Notes under the pieces: model-generated
Told to the model about the DNA's origin: nothing
The model's input: the letters and a program-made list of their open reading frames with translations, nothing else
Databases searched by the model: none
Part shown: positions 31,336 through 43,025 of the stretch, in pieces
How the letters are laid out: every line of letters starts with the position of its first letter
Numbering within the stretch: position 1 is the first letter of the stretch
Made by a program: the position numbers and the translations under genes
Assembly: GCA_949130485.1 (NCBI GenBank)
Contig: OX422185.1
Span: 8,161,127-8,225,126 of the forward strand
Source: Agelas oroides
Taxonomy: Eukaryota; Porifera; Demospongiae; Agelasida; Agelasidae
Length of the DNA: 64,000 nucleotides
Reading direction: 5' to 3'

Positions 31336-34300
31336 GAATGTAGTAGATTCTAACGGAGTGTAGTAGAGCCAAGGTAGAGTGTAGTAGAGCCAAGTAGAGC
31401 TATGGTAGAGTATAACAGAGGCAAGTAGAGTCAAGTAGAGACATGGTAGAAGGTAGTAGAGTCATGTAGAGTCAAGTAGAGGCAATGTAGAATGTAGTAG
31501 AGCCAGCTGGAGCCATGGTAGAGTTTAGTATGTCACGTAGTTTCAAGTAGAGGCATGGTAGAATGTAGTAGATCCATGGTAGAGTGTAATTGAGTCAAGT
31601 AGAGCCAAGTGGAGCCATGGTAGAGTGTAGTAGAGCCAAGGTAGAGTGTAGTTGAGTCAAGTAGAGCCTAGTAGAACCATGGTAGTGTGTAGTAGAGCCA
31701 AAGAGAGAAACGTAGAGCCATGGTATAGAGTGTAGTAGGGTCATGTAGAGTCATATTCAGTCATGGTAGAATGTAGTAGAGTCATATAGAGTCAAGTAGA
31801 GCTATGGTCAGCGTAGTAGAGTCAAGTGGAGCTATGGTAGAATGTTCTACAGTGAAGTAGCGTCAAGTAGAGCCATGGTACAATGGAGTAGAGCCATGGT
31901 AGAGTGTAATAGAGTCAAGGAGAGCCAAGTTGAGCTATGGTTGGGTGTAGTAGAGTCAAATAGAGGCAAGGAGAGCCATGTTAGAGTGTAGTAGAGTCAA
32001 GTAGAGTCACGTAGATCCATGGTAGAGTGTAGTAGAGTCAAGTAGAGCCATGGTAGAATGTACTATAGTCAAGTAGTGTCAAGTAGAGCCATGGTACAAT
32101 GGAGTAGAGCCATGGTAGAATGTAATACAGTCAAGGAGAGCCAAGTTGAGCCATGGTTCTGGGTAGTAGAGTCAAGTAGACGCAAGGGGAACCATGGTAT
32201 AGAGTGTAGTAGAGTCAAGTAGAGTCACGTAGAGCCATGGTAGAGTGTAGTAGAATCCAGTAGAGTGAAATAGAGGTATGATAAAATGTAGTGGAGTCAT
32301 GTAGAGACAAGTACATGAATGGTAGAATGTAGTAGCGTCAAGTAGAGTCAGGTAGAACCATGGTAGAATGTAGAAGAGTCAAGGAGAGGCAAGTAGAGCC
32401 ATGGTACAGTGTAGTAGAGTCATAGTAGAATGTAGTAGAGTCAAGTAAAGTCAAGTAGAGCAATAGTAGAATGTAGTAGACTCATATGCAGTCAAGTAGA
32501 GGCATGGTAGAATGTAGTAGACTCATGTAGAGTTAAGTAGAGGCATGGTAGAATGTAGCAGAGCCCGATAGAGCCATGATAGAGTGTAGTAGATTCAAAT
32601 AGAGTGAAGTAGAGCGATTGTAGAATGTAGTAGAGCTTGTTGTAGTGTTAAGTAGAGCCAAGAAGAGCCACGTAGAACCATGCTTAAGTGCTGTATAGTC
32701 AGTAAAGCGAAGTGGAGCCACTGTAGAATGTAGTAGAGTCATCGAGAGTCAAGTAGAGATATGAAAGAATGTAGTAGGGCCATGGTAGAATATACTGGAG
32801 ACAAGTAGAGTCAGGTAGAGCAATGGTATAGTGTAGTAGAGTCAAGTAGAGCCAAGTATAGCCATGGTAGAATGTAGTAGAGTCATGTAGAGTCAAGTAG
32901 AGGCATGGTAGATTGCAGTAGAACCAGTTAGAGCAATCCGAAAGTGTAGTAGAGGCAAGTAGAGCCAAGGAGGGCCAAGGTAGAATGTAGTAGACTCAAA
33001 TGGAGTGTAGTAGAGCCAAGGTAGAGTGTAGTAGAGCCAAGTAGAGCCATGGTAGAGTATAACAGAGGCAAGTAGAGTCAAGTAGAGGCATGGTAGAATG
33101 TAGTAGAGTCATGTAGAGTCAAGTAGAGGCATAGTACAAAGTAGTAGAGCCAGGTAGAGCAATGGTAGAGTGTAGTAGAGTCACGTAGATTCAAGTAGAG
33201 TCATGGTAGAATGTAGTAGAGCCAAGGTAGAGTGTAGTTGAGTCAAGTAGAGCCAAGTAGAGCCATGGTAGAGTCTAGTAGAGCCAAGGTAGAGTGTAGT
33301 TGAGTCAAGTAGAGCCTAGTAGAACCATGGTTGTGTGTAGTGTAGCCAAAGAGAGCAACGTAGAGCTATGGTAGAATGTAGTAGAGTCATGTACAGTCAA
33401 GTAGAGGCTTGGTAGAATGTAGTAGAACCAGTTAGAGCAATGCTAAAGTGTAGTAGTGGCAAGTAGAGTCAAGTAGAGGCATGGTAGAACGTAGTAGAAC
33501 CAGTTAGAGCAATGCTAAAGTGTAGTAGTGGCAAGTGGAGCCAAGGACGGCCATGGTAGAATGTAGTAGACTCTAACGGAGTGTAGTAGAGCCAAGGTAG
33601 AGTGTAGTAGAGCGAAGTAGAACCATGGTAGAGTATAACAGAGGCAAGTAGAGTCAAGTAGAGGCATGGTAGAATGTAGTAGAGTCATGTAGAATCAAGT
33701 AGAGGCATAGTAGAATGTAGTAGAGCCAGGTAGAGCCATGGTAGAGTGTAGTAGAGTCACGGAGATTCAAGTAGAGTCATGGTAGAATGCAGTAGAGCCA
33801 AGGTAGAGTGTAGTTGAGTCAAGTAGAGCCAAGTAGAGCCATGGTAGAGTGTAGTTGAGTCAAGGTAGAGTGTAGTTGAGTCAAGTAGAGCCTAGTAGAA
33901 CCATGGTTGTGTGTAGTGTAGCCAAAGAGAGCAACGTAGAGCTATGGTAGAATGTTGTAGACTCATGTACAGTCAAGTAGAGGCTTGGTAGAATGTAGTA
34001 GAACCAGTTAGAGCAATGGTAAAGTGTAGTAGTGGCAAGTAGAGTCAAGTAGAGGCATGGTAGAACGTAGTAGAACCAGTTAGAGCAATGCTAAAGTGTA
34101 GTAGTGGCAAGTGGAGCCAAGGAGGGCCATGGTAGAATGTAGTAGACTCTAACGGAGTGTAGTAGAGCCAAGGGAGAGTGTAGTAGAGCCAAGTAGAGCC
34201 ATGGTAGAGTATAACAGAGGCAAGTAGAGTCAAGTAGAGGCATGGTAGAATGTAGTAGAGTCATGTAGAGTCAAGTAGAGCCATGGTAGAATGTAGTAGA

Positions 34301-34779
34301 GTCATGTAGAGTCAAGTAGAGTCAAGTAGAGTCATGGTAGAATGTAGTAGAGCGAAGGTAGAGTGTAGTTGAGTCAAGTAGAGCCAAGTAGAGCCATGGT
34401 AGAGTGTAGTAGAGCCAAGGTAGAGTGTAGTTGAGTCAAATAGAGCCTAGTAGAACCATGGAAGAGTGTAGTAGAGCCAAAGAGAGCAACGTAGAGCCAT
34501 GGTATAGAGTGTAGTAGGGTTAAGTAGAGTCATATTCAGCCATGGTAGAATGTAGTATAGTCATATAGAGTCAAGTAGAGAGATGGTCAGTGTAGTAGAG
34601 TCAAGTGGAGCCATGTTCGAATGTCCTGCAGTCAAGTAGCGTCAAGTAGAGCCATGGTAGAGTGTAATAGAGTCAAGGAGATCCAAGTTGAGCCATGGTT
34701 GGGTGTAGTAGAGTCAAGTAGAGCTATGGTAAAATGTAGTGGAGTCATGTAGAGACAAGTAGAAGAATGGTAGAATGTA
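31336..34779 (+). repeat. satellite, forward block 6
   Basis: Forward-type satellite. Includes a higher-order repeat at a spacing of exactly 576 bp (see 32893-34600). Confidence 0.93.
32893..34600 (+). repeat. 576-bp higher-order repeat, three related copies
   Basis: The same landmark unit and frame (62 codons, minus strand) recurs at 32893, 33469 and 34045, spaced exactly 576 bp, about 14 of the 41-bp units. Copies b (33452-34027) and c (from 34028) are closest; c drifts after about 34260. Boundaries are approximate. Confidence 0.7.
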
Positions 34780-34958
34780 GTCTACTTGACTCCATATGAG
34801 TCTACTACATTCTACAATGGCTCTACTTGACTTTACTTGACTCTACTACATTCTACCATGGCTCTACCTGACTCTACTACACTGTACTATGGCTCTACTT
34901 GCCTCTACTTGACTCTTCTACATTCTACCATGGTTCTACCTGACTCTACTTGACGCTA
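34780..34958 (-). repeat. satellite, flipped block 4 (179-bp in-place inversion)
   Basis: Reverse-type block with clean edges. Flipping gives GAATGTAG joined to TAGCGTCAAGTAGAGTCAGG at the left, and GGAGTCAAGTAGA joined to GGCATGGTAG at the right. Both appear in normal order at 32320-32350 and 32470-32515. Confidence 0.85.
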
Positions 34959-35880
34959 GGCATGGTAGAATGTAGTAGAGTCATGTAGAATCAAGTAGAG
35001 GCATAGTAGAATGTAGTAGAGCCAGGTATAGAGTGTAGTTGAGTCAAGTAGAGCCAAGTAGAGCCATGGTATAGTGTAGTAGAGCCAAGGTAGAGTGTAG
35101 TTGAGTCAAGTAGAGCCTAGTAGAACCATGCTAGAATGTAGTAGACTCATGTAGAGTCACATAGAGGTAGAATGTAGTAGAGCCAGGTAGAGCCATGGTA
35201 GAGTGTAGTAGAGTCAAGTAGAGTCGATTAGAGCCTTGGTAGAATGCAGTAGAGCCAAGATAGAGTGCAGTAGAGTCAACTAGAGCCAAGTAGAGCCATG
35301 GTAGAGTGTAGCAGAGTCAAGTAGAGTCAAGTATTGCTATGGGAGAAAGTAGTAGAGTCAAGTAGAGGCATGGTAGAATGTAGTAGATCCAGTTAGAGCA
35401 ATGGTAAAGTGTATTAGTGGCAAGTAATGTGTAGTAGACCCAAGTAGAGCCATGGTAGAGTATAAGGGGGCAATTAGAGTCAAGTAGAGGCATTGTAGAA
35501 TGTAGTAGAGTCATGTAGAGTCAAGTAGAGGCATAGTAGAATTTAGTAGAGCCAGGTAGAGTGTAGTTGAGTCAAGTATAGCGAAGTAGAGCCATGGTAG
35601 AGTGTAATAGAGCCAAGGTAATGTGTAGTTGAGTCAAGTAGAGTGAAGTAGAGGCATGGTAGAATGTAGTAGAGTCATGTAGAGTCAAGTAGAGGCATAG
35701 TAGAATGTAGTAGAGCCAGGTAGAGCAATGGTAGAGTGTAGTAGAGTCACGTAGATTCAAGTAGAGTCATGGTAGAATGTAGTAGAGCCAAGGTAGAGTG
35801 TAGTTGAGTCAAGTAGAGCCAAGTAGAGCCATGGTAGAGTGTAGTAGAGCCAAGGTAGAGTGTAGTTGTGTCAAGTAGAG

Positions 35881-36038
35881 CTTTAGATTCCAAGCAGATT
35901 AACAACTTAATTTGGCTTTCCAGAACATTAGTAAATGTCATGGGAGAATACTTTGCTAATGAAATTGTCCAATGATGTGGAAAAGGGTATGAAACTGATG
36001 TAACCAAAATGGGTTAAAACTACCCATTTTTTCTTACA
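35881..36038 (+). repeat. 158-bp non-satellite segment, copy 1
   Basis: Begins CTTTAGATTCCAAGCAGATT and ends CCCATTTTTTCTTACAGTGTA. Contains the hairpin AATGGGT-TAAAACT-ACCCATT. No ORF of its own. The pyrimidine tract plus CAG resembles a 3' splice site, but no donor was recognised. Confidence 0.8.
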
Positions 36039-39000
36039 GTGTATATACTAGTGTCAAGTACAGCCAAGTAGAGCCAAGGTAGGGTGTAGTAGAGTCAAGT
36101 AGAGCCAAGGTAGGGTGTAGTAGAGTCAAGTAGAGCCAAGTACTCGAGCCATTGTAGAATGTAGTAGAGCCAGGTAGAGCCACAGTAGAGTGTAGAAGAG
36201 TCAAGTAGGGCCAAGTAGAGCCATGGTAGAGTGTAGTAGTATCAAGTAGAGTCAAGTAGAGCCATGGTAGAATGTAGTAGAGTCAAGTACAGTGAAGTGG
36301 AGGCATGGTAGAATGTAGTTGACTCATGTAGAGTCAAGTAGAGGCATGGTAGAGGGTAATACAGTCAAGTAGAGTCAAGTAGAACCATGGTAGAATGTAG
36401 TAGCGTCAGGTAGAGTTGAGTGTAAGCATGGGAGAAAGTAGTAGAGCAAGGAAGAGCAATGGTAGGGTGTAGTAGTGTCAAGTCAAGCCCAATAGAGCGA
36501 AGGTAGAGTGTAGTAGAGTCAAGTACAGTCACGTAGAGCCATGCATGGTAGAATGTAGTAGACTCATGTAGAGTCAAGTAGAGGCATGGTAGAATTTAGT
36601 AGAGTCAAGTAGATTCAAGTAGAGTCATTGTAGAATGTAATAGAGTCATGTAGAGTGAACTAGAGGCATGGTAGAATGTAGTACAGCCAGGTAGAGCCAT
36701 GGTAGAGTGTAGTAGAGTGAAGTAGAGCGAAGTAGAGCCATGGTAGAGTGCAGTGGATTCAAGTAGAGTCAAGGAGAGCCTTGGTAGAATGTGGTAGAGT
36801 CGTGTAAAGTCAAGGAGAAGATTGGTAGAATGTCATAGAGCCAGGAAGAACCATGGTAGACTGTAGTAGTGTCAAGTAGAGCCAAGTAGAGGCATTGTAG
36901 AGTGTGAAAGAGTCAAGTAGAGCCAAGGAGAGCCAAGTTAGAATGTAGTAGACTCATGTAGAGTCACGTAGAGTTATAGTATAATGAAGTAGATCCAAGT
37001 ATAGCCATGGTAGAGTGTAGTAGAGTCACGTAGGGCCAAGTAGAGCCAAGTAGAGCTATGGTAGAGTGTAGGAGAGTCAAGTAGATCCATTATAGAATGT
37101 AGTAGAGTCATGCAGTGTCAAGTAGAGCCATGATACAATGGAGTAGAACCATGGTGGAGTGTAGTTAAGTCACATAGAGCGAAGTAGAGCGATGGTAGAG
37201 TGTATTATTGTCGAGTAGAGCCAAATAGAGCCATGGTAGAGTGTAGTAGAGTCAAGTAGAGCAACGGTAGAATGTTGTAGAATCATACAGTGTCAAGTAG
37301 AGCCATGGTAGAGTGTAGTAGAGTCAAGTAGAGTCAAGTTGACCCATGGTAGAACGTAGTAGAGTCAAGTACAGCCTACTAGACCCACGGTAGTGAGCAG
37401 TAGAGGCAAATAGAGCCAAGTAGAGCCATGGGAGAGTATAGCAGAGTCAAGTAGAATCATGTAGAGCCATTGCAGAATGTAGTAGAGTCATGTAAAGTCA
37501 AGTAGAGGTACGGTAGAATGTAGTAGAGCCAGGTAGATCCATGGTAGAGCGTAGTAGAGTGAAGTAGAGTGAAGTAGAGCCATGGTAGAGTGTAGCAGAG
37601 GCAAGTAGAGTGAAGTGGAGCCATGGTAGAATGTAGTACAGTCATGCAGTGTCACGTAGAGCCATGGTACAAAGGAGTAGACCCATGGTAGAGTGTAGTA
37701 GAGACAAGTAGAGTCGAGTACAGCATGGTACAAAGGAGTAGATCCATGGTAGAGTGTAGTAGAGTCAAGTAGAGCCAAATAGAGCCATGGTAGAGTGTAG
37801 TAGAGCCAAGGTAGAGTGTAGTTGAATCAAGTAGAGCCTAGTAGAACCATAGTAGAATGTAGTAGACTCATGTAGAGTCAAGTGGAGACATGGTAGAGAG
37901 TAGTAGAGTCAGTTATAGCCATTGTAGAGGGTAGTAGAGTCAAGTAGAGTCGATAAGAGCCATGGTAGAATGTAGTAGATCCAAGATAGATTGTAGTAGA
38001 GTGAAGGAGAGCCAAGTATCTTAGAGTGCAGTAGGGTCAACTAGAGCCAAGTAGAGCCATGGTAGAGTGTAGTAGAGTCAAGTAGAGTCAAGTATAGCCA
38101 TGGGAGAATGTAGTAGAACCAGGTAGTGCAATGCTAAAGTAGAGCCATGGTAGAGTATAACAGAGGCAAGTAGAGTCAATTAGAGGCATGGTAGAATGGA
38201 GTAGAGCCAAGATTGAGAGTACTGTTGTAGAATATAGTAGAGCCAAGATTGCGAGTGTAGTAGAGTCAAGGAGAGCCAAGTAGAACCATCATAGTGTGTA
38301 GTAGAGTCAACTAGAGTCAAGTAGAGCCATGGTAGAGTGCAGCAGAGTCAAGTATAGCCATGGGAGAATGTAGTAGAGTCATGTAGAGTCACGTAGAGCC
38401 ATGGTAGAATGTAGTAGAGCCAGTTAGAGCAATGCTAAAGTGTAGTAGTGGCAAGTAGAGCTAAGTAAGGAGGGCCATGGTAGAATGTACTAGACTCTAA
38501 TGGAGTGTAGTAGAGCCAAGTAGTGCCATGGTAGAGTCCAACAGAGGCAAGTAGAATCAAGTAGAGGCATGGTAGAATGTAGTAGTGTCATGTAGAGTCA
38601 CGTAGAGGCATAGTAGAATGTAGTAGAGGCTGGTAGAGCCATTGAAGAATGTAGTAGAGTCAAGTAGAGTCGATTAGAGCCTTGGTAGAATGTAGTAGAG
38701 CCAAGATAGAGTGTAGCAGAGTCAAGTAGAGTCAAGTATAGCCATGGGAGAATGTAGTAGAGTCATGTAGAATCAAGTAGAGGCATGGTAGAATGTAGTA
38801 GAACCAGTTGGAGCAATGCTAAAGTGTAGTAGTGGCAAGTAGAGCCAAGGAGGGCCATGGTAGAATGTAGTAGACTCTAACGGAGTGTAGTAGAGTCAAG
38901 GTAATGTGTAGTAGACCCAAGTAGAGCCATGGTAGAGTATAAGAGGGCAAGTAGAGTCAAGTAGAGGCATGGTAGAATGTAGTAGAGTCATGTAGAGTCA

Positions 39001-40090
39001 AGTAGAGGCATAGTAGAATGTAGTAAAGCCAGGTAGAGCAATGGTAGAGTGTAGTAGAGTCACGTAGATTCAAGTAGAGTCATGGTAGAATGTAGTAGAG
39101 CCAAGGTAGAGTGTAGTTGAGTCAAGTAGAGCCAAGTAGAGCCATGGTAGAGTGTAGTAGAGTCAAGTAGAGCCAAGTACTCGAGCCATTGTAGAATGTA
39201 GTAGAGCCAGGTAGAGCCACAGTAGAGTGTAGTAGAGTCATGTACTGTCAAGGAGAGCCATGGTACATTGGAGTAGAACCATGGTAGAGTGAAGAAGAGT
39301 CAAGTAGGGCCAAGTAGAGCCATGGTAGAGTGTAGTAGAGCCAAGTAGAGTCGATTAGAGCCTTGGTAGAATGTAGTAGAGCCAAGATAGAGTGTAGTAG
39401 AGTCAAGGAGAGCCAAGTATTTTAGTGTGCAGTAGAGTCAACTAGAGCCAAGTTCAGCCATGGTAGAGTGTAGCAGAGTCAAGTAGAGTCAAGTATAGCC
39501 ATGGGAGAAAGTAGTAGAGTCAAGTGGAGGCATGGTAGAATGTAGTAGAACCAGTTAGAGCAATGCTAAAGTGTAGTAGTGGCAAGTAGAGCCAAGGAGG
39601 GCCATGGTAGAATGTAGTAGACTCTAACGGAGTGTAGTAGAGTCAAGGTAGTGTGTAGTAGACCCAAGTAGAGCCATGGTAGAGTATAAGGGGGCAAGTA
39701 GAGTCAAGTAGAGGCATGGTAGAATGTAGTAGAGTCATGTAGAGTCAAGTAGAGGCATAGTAGAATGTAGTAGAGCGAGGTAGAGCAATGGTAGAGTGTA
39801 GTAGAGTCACGTAGATTCAAGTAGAGTCATGGTAGAATATAGTAGAGCCAAGGTAGTGTGTAGTTGAGTCAAGTAGAGCCAAGTAGAGCCATAGTAGAGT
39901 GTAGAAGAGCCAAGGTAGAGTGTAGTTGAGTCAAGTAGAGCCAAGTAGAGCCATGGTAGGGTGTAGTAGAGCCAAGGTAGAGTGTAGTTGAGTCAAGTAG
40001 AGCCAAATAGAGCCATGGTAGAGTCATCATAGAGTGTAGTACTGTGGTAGAATGTAGTAGAGCCAAGATTGAGTGTAGTAGAATCAAGGA

Positions 40091-40456
40091 GAGTTGTATG
40101 TCGAGTGGGGGTGCACCAACACCGCTGGCACATCGATGTTCAAAATTTCACACATACATAAAGTGTGAAGTTAAAACATAAAGGGAGATGGGGATGGGGC
40201 ATTTATGGCTTAGATGGATGGGGCATTTTATGGCTTAAATGGGTGGGTGGGGCATTTATGGCTTAAATGGGTGGGGCATTTTATGGCTTAAATGGGTGTG
40301 GTATTTATGACTTAAATGGGTGGGGCATTTATGGCTCAAGTGGATGGGGCGGTTAGTTACTGTTTTTGGGAGATATGCTCAAAAAATACTGGTCTTCAGG
40401 GGAGTACCCTTTCCGGTCCTCGCATGACCACGGGTTTCGGTCCCTTTGAACTCCAA
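40091..40456 (+). repeat. repeat D copy
   Basis: Starts at the fixed end (GTTGTATGTCGAGTGGGGG) and includes six to seven copies of a 24-25 bp minisatellite (TTAAATGGGTGGGGCATTTA). It ends at GGTCCCTTTGAACTCC, where satellite resumes. Matches the reverse complement of 46326-46681. Confidence 0.85.
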
Positions 40457-42580
40457 GTAGAACCATCATAGTGTGTAGTAGAGTCAACTAGAGCAAAGTA
40501 GAGCCATGGTAGAGTGCAGCAGAGTCAAGTAGTGCCATGGGTGAATGTAGTAGAGTCATGTAGAGTCAAGTAGAGGCATGGTAGGTCAAGTAAAGTCAAG
40601 TAGAGCCATGGTAGAATATAAGAGACCCATGGTAGAGTGTAGTAGAGTCACGTAGAGCCAAATAGAGCTATGGTAGAGTATAGTAGAGTCAGATAGAGGC
40701 CTAGTGGAATGTAGTAGAGCCAGGTAGAGCCATCGTAGAGTGTAGTGCTGTCACGTAAAGTCAAGTAGAGCCATGGTAGAATGTAGTAGAACCAAGGTAG
40801 GGTGTAGTAGAGTCAAGTAGAGCCAAGTAGATCCAAGGTAGAGTGTGGTAGATCCATTGAGAGCCTGGTAGAGCCATGGTGGAGTTTAGTACAGTCAAGT
40901 AGAGCCAAGTAGAGCAATGGTACAATGTAGTAGAGTCAAGTAGAGTCAAGTAGCGCCATGGTAGAATGTAGTAGACCCATGGTAGAGTGTGGTAGAGTAA
41001 CGTAGAGCAAAATAGAGTCTTGGTGGAGTATAGTAGAGTCAGGTATAGAGGCGTAGTAGAATGTAGTAGAGCCAGGTAGAGCCATTGTAGAGTGTAGTGC
41101 TGTCACGTAAAGTCACGTAGAGCCACGATAGAATGTAGTAGAACCAAGGTACGGTGTAGTAGAGTCAAATAGAGTCAATTAGATCCAAGGTAGGGTGTTG
41201 GAGATCCATTGAGAGCCAGGTAGAGCCATGGTGGAGTTTAGTACAGTCATGTAGAGCCAAGTAGAGCCATGGTACAATGTAGTAGAGTCAAGTAGAGTCA
41301 AGTAGAGCCATGGTAGAATGTAGTATAGACAAGCAGAGCCAAGTAGAGCCATGGTACAATGTAGTAGAGTCAAGTAGAGTCAAGTAGAGCCATGGTAGAA
41401 TGTAGTATAGACAAGCAGAGCCAGGTAGAGCAATGGTATAGTGTGGTAGAGTAAAGTAGAGCCAAGTAGAGCCATGGTACAGTGTAGTAGAGTCAAGTAT
41501 AGAGCCATGGTAGAATGTGGTAGAGTCAGGTAGTGTCAAGTAGAGCCGTTGTACAATGGAGTGGAGCCATGGTAGGGTGTACAAGAGTCAAGTAGATTCA
41601 AGTAGAACCATGGTAGAGTGTAGAAGAGTCATGTAGAGCAAAGAAGAGCCAGGATAGAGTGTAGTAGAGTCAAGTAGAGTGAAATAGAGGGATGGTAGAA
41701 TGTAGTAGAGTAATGTAGAGTCAAGTAGAGGCATGGTAGAATGTAGTAGGACCAAGGTAGAGTGTAGTAGTGTCAAGTAGAGCCAAGTAGAGTCATGGTA
41801 GAGTGTAGCAGTGACAAGTAGAGTCAAGTAGAGCCATTGCAGGATGTAGTAGAGTCAAGCAGACTCAAGTAGAGCCATGGTAGAATGTAGTATAGCCAAG
41901 AGGGAGTGTAGTAGAGTCGAGTAGAGCCACGTAGAGCCATGGTAGTGTGTAGTAGAGTCACTGAGTTGAGCCCAGTAGAGCCATGGTACAGTGTAGTAGA
42001 GTCAAGTAGAGTCAAGTAGAGCCATGGTAGAATGTAGTAGAGTCATGTGGAATCAAGTAGAGGCATGGCAGAATGTAGTAGAGCCAGGTAGAGCCATGGA
42101 AGAGTGTTGTAGAGTCAAGTAGATCCAAGTAGAGCCATGGTAGAGTGTAGAAGAATCAAGTAGAGTCACGGAGAGCCATGATAGAGTGTAGTAGAGTCAA
42201 GTAGAGGCATGGTAGAATGTAGTAGAGCCAGGAACGGTCATTGTAGAGTGTAGTTGAGTCAAGTAGAGCCAAGTAGAGCCATAGTAGAGTGTAGAAGAGC
42301 CAAGGAAGAGTGTAGTTGAGTCAAGTAGAGCCAAGTAGAGCCATGGTAGGGTGTAGTAGAGCCAAGGTAGAGTGTAGTTGAGTCAAGTAGAGCGAAGTAG
42401 AGTCATGGTAGAGTGTAGTAGAGCCAAGGTAGAGTGTAGTTGTGTCAAGTAGAGCCAAGTAGGGTCATGGTAGAATGTAGTAGAGCCAAGGTAGTGTGTA
42501 GTTGAGTCAAGTAGAGCCAAGTAGAGCCATATGGTAGAGTGTAGTAGAGCCAAGGTAGAGTGTAGTTGTGTCAAGTAGAG

Positions 42581-43025
42581 CTTTAGATTCCAAACAGATT
42601 AACAACTTAATTTGGCTTTCCAGAACATTAGTAAATGTCATGGGAGAATACTTTGCTAATCAAATTGTCCAATCATGTAGAAAAGGGTATGAAACTGATG
42701 TAACCAAAATGGGTTAAAACTACCCATTTTTTCTTACAGTGTACTAGTGTCAAGTAGAGCCAAGGTAGGGTGTAGTAGAGTCAAGTACAGCCAAGTACTC
42801 GAGCCATTGTAGAATGTAGTATAGCAAGGTATAGAGCCAAGGTAGAGTGTAGTTGTGTCAAGTAGAGCTTTAGATTCCAAGCAGATTAACAACTTAATTT
42901 GGCTTTCCAGAACATTAGTAAATGTCATGGGAGAATACTTTGCTAATGAAATTGTCCAATCATGTAGAAAAGGGTATGAAACTGATGTAACCAAAATGGG
43001 TTAAAACTACCCATTTTTTCTTACA
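42581..43025 (+). repeat. 158-bp non-satellite segment, copies 2 and 3 in tandem
   Basis: Copies begin at 42581 and 42868 (offset 287 bp) and are almost identical to each other and to 35881-36038. They were therefore duplicated together with their flanking satellite. Confidence 0.8.
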
